Shown in pieces: positions 1-6,849 of a stretch of DNA of 8,530 nucleotides. The stretch covers positions 1 through 8,530 of the forward strand of contig JAIRMD010000244.1 in assembly GCA_031258915.1 (NCBI GenBank), read 5' to 3'. The notes under the pieces are model-generated. The model made no database searches and had not been told where the DNA came from. It saw only the letters and a list, made by a program, of their open reading frames with translations. Position numbers and translations under genes: made by a program. Every line of letters begins with the position of its first letter. Positions within the stretch are counted from its first letter, which is position 1. The DNA is from Prevotellaceae bacterium (GTDB taxonomy: Bacteria; Bacteroidota; Bacteroidia; Bacteroidales; UBA932).

Positions 1-918
1 AGCTTTCCACAATCGCCGGCGCTGCTCTACCAGCCCATGCGCTACGCCCTTCTCTCTGGGGGGAAGCGTATTCGTCCGGCGCTGCTGCTCATGTGCACCG
101 AGTTGTTTTTGCAGAAAATAGAAAAAGTGCACGTTGACGTATCGCTGGGGGTAGAGCTTTTCCACTGCTTCACGCTTATTCACGACGACATTATTGACAA
201 CGCCGGCCTGCGCCGGGGGCGCCCGACGGTGGTAAAAAAGTGGGGCGCCAACACGGCCATCCTCTCCGGCGATGCCATGCTGATTGAGGCGTACAAGCTG
301 GTATGCCGCGCCGCCAACGCCGGCGCTCTGCTCAGCGCCTTCAACCGGGCAGCAACCGAGGTTTGCGAGGGGCAGCAGCTCGATGTGGATTTTGAGCAGC
401 AGCCTGCCGTCACGGAGGAGCAGTATTTTGCCATGGTAGGCAAAAAAACGGCATCGCTGCTGGCCGCCGCCGCCGCCATGGGCGCTCTGGCCGCCGGCGC
501 TCCCGAAATTGATGTGCAGCGCCTCTACGAGTTTGCCTACAAGCTGGGGCTGGCCTTCCAGCTCCGCGACGACTACCTCGACGTATACTCGGATGCCACC
601 GAATTTGGCAAGGCTACGGGGAGCGACATTGCGGCGGGCAAAAAAACGTTTCTGTTCACAGGCACGGCGGCGGCCTTGCCGGAGCCGGAGCGCAGCGAAT
701 TTTTGCGCCTCCTGCAAAGCAGGCATCTCCCCCTCCCCGAAAAAGTGGAGCGGGTAAAGGTGTTCTACGCCAAAGCCAACGTCGTTCAGCGGCTAAAGAA
801 TGTGGAAAACACCCTGCTCAACTCTGCCACGCAAAGCCTTGTGCTGGTTGGCGTACCGCAGGAGCGAAAAGAGCATCTTGAAAACTTGGCCTTCGGGCTG
901 CTGCAAAGAAAAAAGTAA
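1..918 (+). CDS. Polyprenyl diphosphate synthase (trans-isoprenyl synthase), 5' end outside window
   Basis: Condenses allylic diphosphates with isopentenyl diphosphate in the cytoplasm to make a linear isoprenoid diphosphate. The reading frame is open from base 1, and the codons before the ATG at 37 encode SFPQSPALLYQP. This runs into PMRYALLSGGKRIRP, the conserved family N-terminus, so the gene starts upstream and the ATG at 37 is internal. Numbering from that Met, the first Asp-rich motif is DDIID at 50-54, followed by RRGRPTV. The second is DDYLD at 178-182, followed by GKATGSDIAAGKKTF. All catalytic motifs are intact. The residue five places before the first Asp of motif one is Phe; in related enzymes an aromatic residue there limits chain length, so a C15-C20 product is my inference. 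It could instead be a longer-chain quinone side-chain synthase. It appears functionally unrelated to the downstream exporter and is separated from it by about 450 bases. Confidence 0.93.
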   Translation, partial: SFPQSPALLYQPMRYALLSGGKRIRPALLLMCTELFLQKIEKVHVDVSLGVELFHCFTLIHDDIIDNAGLRRGRPTVVKKWGANTAILSGDAMLIEAYKLVCRAANAGALLSAFNRAATEVCEGQQLDVDFEQQPAVTEEQYFAMVGKKTASLLAAAAAMGALAAGAPEIDVQRLYEFAYKLGLAFQLRDDYLDVYSDATEFGKATGSDIAAGKKTFLFTGTAAALPEPERSEFLRLLQSRHLPLPEKVERVKVFYAKANVVQRLKNVENTLLNSATQSLVLVGVPQERKEHLENLAFGLLQRKK

Positions 919-941
919 ATAGCTGCGCTGCCGGTTCCCAT

Positions 942-965
942 TGTATGGCCGCATGTATGGCCGCA
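942..965. repeat. Perfect 12-bp tandem duplication
   Basis: The unit TGTATGGCCGCA occurs twice back to back, at 942-953 and 954-965. It lies just after the polyprenyl synthase stop and directly before the OST-HTH-like coding remnant. The unit is four codons long, so it keeps frame. It may mark the junction where the remnant was joined to the synthase locus, but it could be simple slippage. Confidence 0.85.
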
Positions 966-966
966 G

Positions 967-1137
967 GACTTCGTGCTTTCACGTTTCAACGAAACCCTGA
1001 AACAGACCTACCCGACTTTCGACTACCACAATTTTGGGTTTAACTCATTCCGCAAGCTCTACGAGAGTTTAGCCCCGACTTACACAATCATTCTGCACGA
1101 AGACGGAGTAACAATGTCGGTAAAAAGGGCAGAATAG
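967..1137 (+). pseudogene. C-terminal remnant of an OST-HTH/LOTUS-domain protein
   Basis: The frame 919-1137 is open but has no ATG near its beginning; the only in-frame ATG is at 1114, close to the stop. From about 967 the translation is protein-like: it begins FVLSRFNETLKQTYPTFDYH, contains NFGFNSFRKLYESLA, and ends EDGVTMSVKRAE before a TAG. The pattern (short helix, YPxFDxxNFGFxSFxKLxE, then a hydrophobic strand and a final basic strand) fits, from memory, the OST-HTH/LOTUS fold. In bacteria that domain commonly sits at the C-terminus of NYN-nuclease (LabA/DUF88-like) proteins. The NYN part is missing: upstream is the 12-bp duplication and then the synthase stop. I therefore read it as a truncated 3' end. 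A short GTG-started gene (GTG at 973) cannot be excluded. The domain assignment is pattern recognition only. Confidence 0.5.
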
Positions 1138-1141
1138 AATT

Positions 1142-1279
1142 TTATCTGTCCATCTCTCGCTTGATAAAGTCTTCCAACAGTTTCTTTTCCGGCAGTTTAA
1201 CCAAATATTTGGATTGGATAAGCCTCATATTGCCTACCAAAATAGCAAAAAAAACGTAAAATATGCGTAATGCTGCTTG
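1142..1279 (-). pseudogene. Possible 3' end of an unidentified minus-strand gene
   Basis: On the minus strand a stop codon (TAA) lies at 1144-1142. The frame upstream of it is open back to a TAG at 1282-1280, giving about 45 codons. The last 28, from an ATG at 1228-1226, begin MRLIQSKYLVKLPEKKLLED and end FIKREMDR. This looks like a real protein C-terminus (YLVxLPxxxxLxxxI). It loosely recalls the tails of PDDEXK-nuclease proteins of the DUF1016/YhcG kind, from memory and unverified. Beyond about 1230 the translation becomes low in complexity. It ends tail-to-tail with the OST-HTH-like remnant, with four bases between the two stops. It is more AT-rich than the flanking genes. It may also be chance. 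Confidence 0.25.
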
Positions 1280-1313
1280 CTATTTCAGCGGAAAACGCTA
1301 CCTTGCACCCCAT

Positions 1314-1328
1314 TTTTTACCGTAAAAA
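1314..1328. promoter_or_regulatory. 15-bp dyad, candidate operator upstream of the exporter operon
   Basis: TTTTTACCGTAAAAA is a perfect odd-length palindrome: two 7-bp arms around a central C. It sits about 40 bases before the ATG of the first adaptor gene, where a regulator of the operon could bind. No match to the Bacteroidota TAnnTTTG promoter element was found nearby, and no regulator gene is in the window to pair with it. Its AT-rich arms make chance occurrence possible. Confidence 0.3.
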
Positions 1329-1341
1329 CTATAGAGAACGT

Positions 1342-1359
1342 AGCGCCAAAGCAGGCGCT
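1342..1359 (+). promoter_or_regulatory. Small hairpin just before the first adaptor start codon
   Basis: AGCGCC (1342-1347) and GGCGCT (1354-1359) are perfectly complementary around the loop AAAGCA. The stem ends eight bases before the ATG at 1368, so in the mRNA it would sit within the ribosome footprint and could dampen initiation. This is a structural observation; the effect is inferred. Confidence 0.35.
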
Positions 1360-1367
1360 CATAGCAC

Positions 1368-2606
1368 ATGTACAGCCACGCCGCATACGCCTCAACGCTG
1401 CTTGCGCTTGCCGCACTTTCTGCCTCGTGCGCGCGCGGAGGCAAGGATGCCTTCTCCTACGCTGTTTCGCGCACCGCCTACGAGGACGTGGTAACCGTTG
1501 ACGGGGTTGTGGAGCCTATTCGCTCCGCTACGCTGTACTGCCCGGCTAACGTCGAGGGCACGGTTACGTTTCTGGTGGAGGACGGCACCCTTGTAGAGGA
1601 GGGGGAGGTGGTGTGCGTCATCGAGGCGCAGGCGCTGCAAAACGAGTACGATAGGCAGATGCTGGATTTGGAGAACGCCAAGGCCAACCTGAGCAAGGCG
1701 CAGGCCGACCAAAACCTGCAGTACGCGCTGCTGGAGGCGCAGGTGAACAACAGCGAGGCCGATATGAAAATTGCGCAGCTGGACTCGCTACAGCTGGCCT
1801 ACGCTACGCCTACGCAGCGGCGCATTAAGGCGCTGGAGCTGCAAAGGGCGGCCATCGAAAAGGCAAAGTACGGCAAGAAGCTGCAGGCCCTCGCCATCAT
1901 TCAGCAGTCGGAGGTAAAAATGAACGAGCAGAGCATCAAGCGCATCGAGAACCGCCTACAGTCGCTCGGCGAGCGGATAGCCGCGCTAACGATCAAGGCC
2001 CCGCAGAGTGGCTTGGCGCTGCGGCCTATTTACAGGGTAACCGGCACAGGTAAGGTGCAGGTGGGAGATATTGTTTGGGGAAACATTCCCCTGCTAACCA
2101 TCCCAGAGGTGGCCCAGATGAAAGTTAAGATGATGGTTGCGGAAACCGACTACAAGCACATTTCCGTAGGCGACTCGGTCAGCTACGCCTTCGACGCGAT
2201 GCCCGGCAACGTGGCGTGGGGAAAAGTCCTGATGAAATCGCCTGTAGGTCAGCCCATAAAAAAGAATTCAAAGGTGAAGCTCTTTGAGGTAGAGGCCTCT
2301 ATAGACAGCGCTGCCAAGCTGCCCGATCCGGGATTTACCGCAAGCTGCCGCGTTACGTTAGCGGAGGTTAGAGACACCATTGTGATACCCCAAGTAGCCA
2401 TTTTTGAGGAAGACTTGATGAAGTTTGTGTACGTAAAGCAGCGCAGCGGCTACGAAATGCGCCAAATACAAACCGGCCTCTCGTCGCGCAAAGAGGCAAT
2501 AGTGGCCGCCGGCCTGCAGGATAGCGACGTTATTTCGCTCGTTAAGCCTGCGCCGCACAAGGTAAAAAGGAAGGCGCTGTTACCCGATTCTACAGTAGCA
2601 AAATGA
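1368..2606 (+). CDS. HlyD/MacA-type periplasmic adaptor, lipoprotein (adaptor 1 of 3)
   Basis: Membrane-fusion (adaptor) subunit that would link the inner-membrane ABC permease to the TolC-like channel. 412 residues. An in-frame TAG at 1362-1364 makes the ATG at 1368 the earliest ATG start. Residues 1-20 form a hydrophobic signal ending LSAS-C21, a plausible lipobox; its N-terminus is unusual in having no Lys or Arg before the hydrophobic stretch. Domains: first lipoyl half about 56-90; helical hairpin about 88-207, rich in Q, A, K and E (e.g. LENAKANLSKAQ); second lipoyl half about 208-245 (IKAPQSG...VGDIVWGNIPLL). The beta-barrel, about 250-331, carries the DAMP, NSKVKLFEVE and PGFTASC signatures also seen in adaptors 2 and 3. 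A membrane-proximal domain, about 335-395, contains TIVIPQVAI and VYV. It overlaps adaptor 2 by four bases (ATGA), implying translational coupling. The family assignment is secure; the substrate is unknown. Confidence 0.9.
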   Translation: MYSHAAYASTLLALAALSASCARGGKDAFSYAVSRTAYEDVVTVDGVVEPIRSATLYCPANVEGTVTFLVEDGTLVEEGEVVCVIEAQALQNEYDRQMLDLENAKANLSKAQADQNLQYALLEAQVNNSEADMKIAQLDSLQLAYATPTQRRIKALELQRAAIEKAKYGKKLQALAIIQQSEVKMNEQSIKRIENRLQSLGERIAALTIKAPQSGLALRPIYRVTGTGKVQVGDIVWGNIPLLTIPEVAQMKVKMMVAETDYKHISVGDSVSYAFDAMPGNVAWGKVLMKSPVGQPIKKNSKVKLFEVEASIDSAAKLPDPGFTASCRVTLAEVRDTIVIPQVAIFEEDLMKFVYVKQRSGYEMRQIQTGLSSRKEAIVAAGLQDSDVISLVKPAPHKVKRKALLPDSTVAK

Positions 2607-3865
2607 AAAACAGAAATTTAACGCTTGGCTTACCCCTCCTGCTGGCGGCGCTCGCGTGCGCCTGCGGGCAGAAAAATGCCCGACAAATCCCCGTGCAGGA
2701 GGCTATACGCGGGACCTTTTACGTTGACCTCCACGAGGATGGCGAGGTTGAGGCCATTCGCTCCGTAAGCATTGCCTCGCCCTCCATTTCGTGGAGGTAC
2801 GGCTCCCTAAAAATCACCCAAATCGTAAAAGACGGGCAGGACGTTAAGGCGGGCGACACGCTGATAGTCTTCGACCGCTCGGAGGTGCAGAAGGCCATCG
2901 TTGAGGCTGAGGGAAGGCTTGAGATAAGCAAGGCCGAGCTCGAAAGGCTGATAGCGCAGCACGAGTCCGACATGGAGGAGCTGAAGGCCGACTACGAGGT
3001 AACGCGGATAGCGCAGGAGATTTCCAAAATCCGCTTTGAATCGGCGGAGTACGAGTCGGACATAAAGAAGAAAGAGATACAGCTCAACCTTGAGAAGGCC
3101 GATATATCCCTTGCGCGCGCCAAGGAGCAGATAGGCAACCGGCTAAAAATTCAGGCGGAGGAGGTAAAGCAAAAGCAGCTCTCGATAGAGCAAGACCAGT
3201 TGCGGCTCAACGAGGCGCACCAAACGCTGCAAAAGCTGTTCGTCGTAACGCCCGCGCCCGGCATAGCCATCATCAACCGGAACTGGAGCAGCGGCAACAA
3301 GTTCCAGCTGGGCGACCAGTGCTGGTCGGGCTCCCCCATCATTCAGCTGCCCGACCTCTCTGCGCTAAAGGCAACCGTAAAAATCAACGAGGTGGACATT
3401 GCCAAAATCTCCAAAGGCCTTAGGGTCGAGGTCAAGCCCGATGCCTTTTCGGACAGCGTTTTTACCGGCAGCGTAGTATCCGTAGCTAACCTGGCCGTCA
3501 ACAAGGACAACAGCTCCAAAATCAAAGTATTTCCGGTGGAGATTTTAATCAACGAAACCAACAAAAACCTGCTGCCCGGGCTGACTGTAAGCTGCAAAAT
3601 CATCATCGACAAAATTGAGGACGTGCTCTACATTCCCCTCGAGGCCATCCATGCCGAGGGCGACAAAAGCTACGTGTACAAAAAAGCTGTGGGCGGCTTC
3701 GATAAGGTGGAGGTAGAAACCGGCGCTGCCAACTCCGACTTTGTCATCATCAGCAAGGGGCTGAGCCGGGGCGACAAGGTGGCGCTGGTTGACCCGCTCG
3801 CCTCCGAGCAGCCCAACGCTGCGCAAGAGGAGAAGGAGAAGGAGAAGGAGGAGGCGCAGGAGTGA
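2603..3865 (+). CDS. HlyD/MacA-type periplasmic adaptor, lipoprotein (adaptor 2 of 3)
   Basis: Second adaptor, 420 residues, starting within the stop of adaptor 1. Signal MKNRNLTLGLPLLLAALACACG: either Cys19 or Cys21 could be the lipidated residue, and I favour Cys21, followed by GQK. Domains: lipoyl half one about 57-92; a long charged helical hairpin about 92-212 (repeated KAELERL- and KKKEIQLNLEKAD-type heptads); lipoyl half two about 213-250 (TPAPGIA...LGDQCWSGSPIIQLP). The beta-barrel, about 254-335, includes NEVDIAKISKG, NSSKIKVFPVE and PGLTVSC. A full membrane-proximal domain, about 338-396, includes VLYIPLEAI, VYKK and GLSRGDKVAL. It ends in a 16-residue charged tail (NAAQEEKEKEKEEAQE) encoded by a GAG/AAG repeat. 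It is clearly a paralogue of adaptors 1 and 3 but diverged throughout. Overlap with adaptor 3 again suggests coupled translation and controlled stoichiometry. Confidence 0.92.
   Translation: MKNRNLTLGLPLLLAALACACGQKNARQIPVQEAIRGTFYVDLHEDGEVEAIRSVSIASPSISWRYGSLKITQIVKDGQDVKAGDTLIVFDRSEVQKAIVEAEGRLEISKAELERLIAQHESDMEELKADYEVTRIAQEISKIRFESAEYESDIKKKEIQLNLEKADISLARAKEQIGNRLKIQAEEVKQKQLSIEQDQLRLNEAHQTLQKLFVVTPAPGIAIINRNWSSGNKFQLGDQCWSGSPIIQLPDLSALKATVKINEVDIAKISKGLRVEVKPDAFSDSVFTGSVVSVANLAVNKDNSSKIKVFPVEILINETNKNLLPGLTVSCKIIIDKIEDVLYIPLEAIHAEGDKSYVYKKAVGGFDKVEVETGAANSDFVIISKGLSRGDKVALVDPLASEQPNAAQEEKEKEKEEAQE
3827..3853. repeat. GAG/AAG trinucleotide-rich tract encoding the charged tail of adaptor 2
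   Basis: The stretch contains three perfect GAGAAG units (3830-3847) flanked by GAG codons, and encodes alternating Glu and Lys. Changes in unit number would stay in frame and only change tail length. The following adaptor 3 start lies 12 bases beyond the tract. Confidence 0.75.
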
Positions 3866-4863
3866 TGAAAAAGCTAAGCATAATAGGTACGCTGCTCTCG
3901 CTTGCGCTTGCCTGCACCGACGGCGCAGAAAGCGGCAGGGACGCGCGCACGGGGGGGCTCTCCATCGTAGAAACGGGCGAGCTGGCCGCCGTCAACTCCA
4001 GAACATTCGTCATGCCTCGCTACGGGCGCTACTGGCACGAAATGAGGATTATCGGGCTGCTGGAGCACGGCGCCGTTGTCAGCGCCGGCGACTCCATCAT
4101 ACAGCTCGACCCGACAGATATCAAGAAGTTCATCCTCGACCGTGAGAGCGACCTGGCCACCCAGCAGGCGGCAGAGCAAAAGCTGCGCGTTGACTTAGAC
4201 AACCGAATCAGCGACCTTGAGGCGAGGGTGAGAAGCGAAACGGCGGCCTTCAACCTCAAGAGGATAGAGCTGGAGTCCTCGCGCTTTGAGTCGGCGCGGC
4301 TCAAAAAGATTAAGGAGCTTGAGTTTGAGCAGGCAAAAATCACGCTGGAGAAGGAAAAGAAAACGCTGGAGGTATGCAAAATCATCAACGCCAACGACCT
4401 TAAAATACAGCAGATACGCGTGCGGCAAATAGAGAATGAGCTCAACAACGCCTACAACATTTTGCCCACCCTCACGCTGCGAACGCCCATATCGGGGATT
4501 TTTCAGATAGCCCTTAACTACAGGAACGGCACCAGCAGCGGGGTGCCCTTAGTAAAGATAGGCGATAACATCTACGCGGGCAATATCCTTGCCCACGTCC
4601 CCGAGCTCAAGTGGATGAAAGTTAACACCTTTATCAACGAAATTGACTTCCTCAAAATTGCAGTAGGGCAGGACGTGGCCGTAAGGTTAGACGCGATGCC
4701 CAAAGTTGTCTTTGGCGGGAAGGTGGCCTACATTGGCAAGCTCTGCCACCTGCGCGACAGCAACTCGCGCCAAAAAGTGTTCGACGTGGAGGTCAACATT
4801 ACGCAGCCCGACGAAAGGCTCAGGCCCGGAATGACGGTAAGCTGCGAATTTCTTGGAAGTTAA
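3865..4863 (+). CDS. Short HlyD-type adaptor lipoprotein lacking the membrane-proximal domain (adaptor 3 of 3)
   Basis: Third adaptor, 332 residues from the ATG at 3865, which shares one base with the TGA of adaptor 2 (TGATG). A GTG at 3862 would add one residue, but ATG with MKKLSIIG is the more natural start. The signal ends LALA-C17, a plausible lipobox. Domains: lipoyl half one about 47-82 (short, ending AGDSIIQLDP); helical hairpin about 88-198; lipoyl half two about 204-246 (LRTPISGIF...GDNIYAGNILAHVPE). The beta-barrel, about 250-330, includes NEIDFLKIAVGQ, DAMPK, NSRQKVFDVEV and PGMTVSC. The protein stops three residues after that Cys (EFLGS), exactly where adaptors 1 and 2 continue into the membrane-proximal domain. 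Only 43 bases separate the stop from the permease, too few to hide the missing part in another frame. It is either a specialised short adaptor or an old internal deletion; the intact frame and matching hairpin length favour a working protein. Confidence 0.88.
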   Translation: MKKLSIIGTLLSLALACTDGAESGRDARTGGLSIVETGELAAVNSRTFVMPRYGRYWHEMRIIGLLEHGAVVSAGDSIIQLDPTDIKKFILDRESDLATQQAAEQKLRVDLDNRISDLEARVRSETAAFNLKRIELESSRFESARLKKIKELEFEQAKITLEKEKKTLEVCKIINANDLKIQQIRVRQIENELNNAYNILPTLTLRTPISGIFQIALNYRNGTSSGVPLVKIGDNIYAGNILAHVPELKWMKVNTFINEIDFLKIAVGQDVAVRLDAMPKVVFGGKVAYIGKLCHLRDSNSRQKVFDVEVNITQPDERLRPGMTVSCEFLGS

Positions 4864-4866
4864 GAG

Positions 4867-4884
4867 TTTGAATTTGAATTTGAA
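4867..4884. repeat. Three perfect TTTGAA units in the adaptor 3-permease spacer
   Basis: TTTGAA is repeated three times directly after the adaptor 3 stop, and is followed by AT-rich sequence with TATATAAA at 4894-4901, close before the permease ATG at 4907. TTTG elements upstream of a TA-rich box recall the Bacteroidota promoter layout, so an internal promoter is conceivable. However, the downstream box does not match TAnnTTTG, and the repeat may be only a slippage product. Confidence 0.7.
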
Positions 4885-4906
4885 GTATTAGAGTATATAA
4901 AAACGT

Positions 4907-6145
4907 ATGGAGTACCGCGAGAATATTCGCTTAGCGCTTCACGGGCTGGTAGACCACAAGCTGCGGTCGTTCTTGACCATGCTGGGCATTATCTTTGGCG
5001 TGGCGTCGGTCATCACCATGCTTTCCATTGGCGAGGGCGCAAAGCGCGAGGCCATAGCGAAGTACCAGGATTTGGGCGTAAACAACATCATCGTTCGGGA
5101 GAAGATGCTTTCCGACGCGGAGCTCGAGGAGGTCAGGGCAAAGTTTTCGCAGGGGCTCTCGCTTCAAGATGCCGCCGCTATGAGGGAGATAGTGCCGGGC
5201 ATTGCCAAGGTTGCTTCGCAGGCCGAAATCAGCGTAGAGGTAAAGTACGCCGACAAGTCGGCCAAATCGACGGCCATTGGCGTAACCCCCGAATTCTTGG
5301 GCATGATGAGCTACAGGGTGCAGAAAGGCGAGCCTATCAGCAGCATCCACTACGACCGGCGGCTAAAGGTGTGCGTTTTGGGGGCTGGGGTAGCCATCAC
5401 CCTCTTTCAGCACGAAGACCCCGTGGGGAAAATGGTGAAAATACAAGACCAGTGGCTTGAGGTGGTAGGCGTGCTTCAGCCCAAAGCCCTGTTCACCGAA
5501 ACCGTAGGCGAGCTGGCCGCAAGAGATTTGAACACCGATGTTTACGTTCCGCTATCGACGTTCCTAAACCGCTTTTCGCGCGAGAACGTGCTGGAAAGCG
5601 AAATACAGCAGGTTACCCTTCAGTTGGAGAGCTCGTCGCTGCTGGTGGAGAGCTCCGCGCTCATCCGCGAAATACTGAAAAGGCGGCACTTCAACAACGA
5701 GGACTACAGCATTGTCATACCCTACGAGCTGCTAAAGCAGGAGGAGAAAGAGCGGCAGATCTACAACTTTCTTTTGGGTGCCATAGCCGCTATCTCGCTG
5801 GTGGTTGGTGGAATAGGCATTATGAATATCATGCTTGCAACGGTCATGGAGCGCACCCGCGAGATAGGCATCCGCCGCGCCATCGGGGCGCGCAAAAAGG
5901 ACATTATGCACCAGTTTGTGGCAGAGGCGGTGGCCATCAGCGTAACGGGAGGCATCATCGGCGTGCTGCTGGGCATCAGCCTTTCGCTGGTGGTGTCGCT
6001 CTTCACCGACGTTAGCACCTTCATCCGACTGTACTCCATCCTGATTGCCTTTGCCTTCTCGGTGCTTGTGGGCATCAGCTTTGGCTACCTCCCTGCAAAG
6101 AACGCAGCCAACCTAAAGCCTGTAGATTCAATACGTTACGAGTAA
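4907..6145 (+). CDS. MacB-type ABC transporter permease (FtsX family, ATPase on separate gene)
   Basis: Inner-membrane mechanotransmission permease that would couple cytoplasmic ATP hydrolysis to periplasmic adaptor and channel movement. 412 residues with the classic four-helix layout. The N-terminal amphipathic start ENIRLALHGLVDHKLRSFLT leads into TM1 at about 20-42 (MLGIIFGVASVITML). A large periplasmic domain of about 43-285 (MacB_PCD-like) follows. TM2 is at about 286-312 (GAIAAISLVVGGIGIMNIML), then the cytoplasmic coupling motif TREIGIRRAIGA at 317-328, TM3 at about 338-366 and TM4 at about 376-396. The C-terminus NLKPVDSIRYE is typical for the family. The gene lies 43 bases after adaptor 3 and 17 bases before the ATPase. 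The order adaptor-permease-ATPase matches DevBCA-type systems. Substrate could be a peptide, lipid, siderophore or drug; nothing in the sequence decides. Confidence 0.95.
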   Translation: MEYRENIRLALHGLVDHKLRSFLTMLGIIFGVASVITMLSIGEGAKREAIAKYQDLGVNNIIVREKMLSDAELEEVRAKFSQGLSLQDAAAMREIVPGIAKVASQAEISVEVKYADKSAKSTAIGVTPEFLGMMSYRVQKGEPISSIHYDRRLKVCVLGAGVAITLFQHEDPVGKMVKIQDQWLEVVGVLQPKALFTETVGELAARDLNTDVYVPLSTFLNRFSRENVLESEIQQVTLQLESSSLLVESSALIREILKRRHFNNEDYSIVIPYELLKQEEKERQIYNFLLGAIAAISLVVGGIGIMNIMLATVMERTREIGIRRAIGARKKDIMHQFVAEAVAISVTGGIIGVLLGISLSLVVSLFTDVSTFIRLYSILIAFAFSVLVGISFGYLPAKNAANLKPVDSIRYE

Positions 6146-6162
6146 ACAAATTCAGTAGAGCA

Positions 6163-6849
6163 ATGCTAATAGAGATTTCGCACCTGACAAAAAGCTACCC
6201 CATTGGCGATGCCGAAGTGCCTGCCCTGCAGGATATCAACCTTTCCATTGCGCGAAACGAGTACGTGGCCATCATGGGGCCCTCCGGCTCGGGCAAGTCG
6301 ACCCTGATGAACATACTCGGCTGCTTAGACACCCCCACCGGCGGCAGCTACCTCTTTAAAGGCGTGGACGTTAGCAGCCTTAACGACGACGCGCTATCGC
6401 TGATGCGAAACCGTGAAATAGGCTTTATCTTCCAGAACTTCAACCTGCTGCCCCGCCTCAACGCGCTGCAAAACGTGGAGCTACCGCTGATATACTCCGG
6501 CGTGCCCAGCCACGAGCGGCGGGCCAGGTCGCTAAAGGCGCTGGAAAGGGTAGGCCTCTCCCAGCGGCTGGAGCACCGCCCCAGCGAGCTGAGCGGTGGG
6601 CAGCGGCAGCGGGTGGCCATTGCGAGGGCTTTGGTTACTAAGCCCGGAATACTGCTCGCCGACGAGCCTACTGGCGCACTCGACTCCCACACGGGCGAGG
6701 AAATCATGCGCCTCTTCCTCGAGCTGCACCGCGAGGGGAACACCATAATCCTCATCACCCACGAGCAGGAAATTGCCGACCACGCGCACCGAAACATTTA
6801 CATCAAAGACGGAAAAATACACTCGGACGTGGGGAGAGATGATGGATGA
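6163..6849 (+). CDS. ABC transporter ATP-binding protein (MacB/LolD type)
   Basis: Cytoplasmic ATPase that forms a dimer on the MacB-type permease encoded just upstream. 228 residues, the usual length for LolD/DevA/MacB-NBD-like proteins. All motifs are present: Walker A GPSGSGKST (39-47), Q-loop FQNFNLLPRL with Gln91, signature LSGGQRQRVAIARAL (143-157), Walker B ILLADEP with catalytic Glu168, D-loop GALDS (171-175) and switch His200 (ITHE). It starts at the ATG at 6163, 17 bases after the permease stop, with no obvious Shine-Dalgarno sequence, as usual in Bacteroidota. The C-terminal tail is short, ending in GRDDG within a small 7-bp tandem repeat. It is not a lipoprotein-release LolD by context, because adaptors and a TolC-like channel surround it. 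Confidence 0.96.
   Translation: MLIEISHLTKSYPIGDAEVPALQDINLSIARNEYVAIMGPSGSGKSTLMNILGCLDTPTGGSYLFKGVDVSSLNDDALSLMRNREIGFIFQNFNLLPRLNALQNVELPLIYSGVPSHERRARSLKALERVGLSQRLEHRPSELSGGQRQRVAIARALVTKPGILLADEPTGALDSHTGEEIMRLFLELHREGNTIILITHEQEIADHAHRNIYIKDGKIHSDVGRDDG

Noticed and set aside
1270..1501. Two short + strand open frames of 74 codons overlapping the adaptor 1 start
   Set aside because: They are out of frame with adaptor 1, lack domain-like sequence, and run into the coding region of a clear gene, so they are shadows.
3862..3864. GTG start one codon before the adaptor 3 ATG
   Set aside because: The ATG at 3865 gives MKKLSIIG and a TGATG junction, which is more usual; the GTG would only add one Met.
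4029..4448. Minus-strand open frame of 139 codons opposite adaptor 3 (similar one at 4931-5350, opposite the permease)
   Set aside because: Long antisense frames are expected in GC-rich coding DNA; the translations are rich in Ser, Leu and Arg with no motif, while the + strand has secure family matches.
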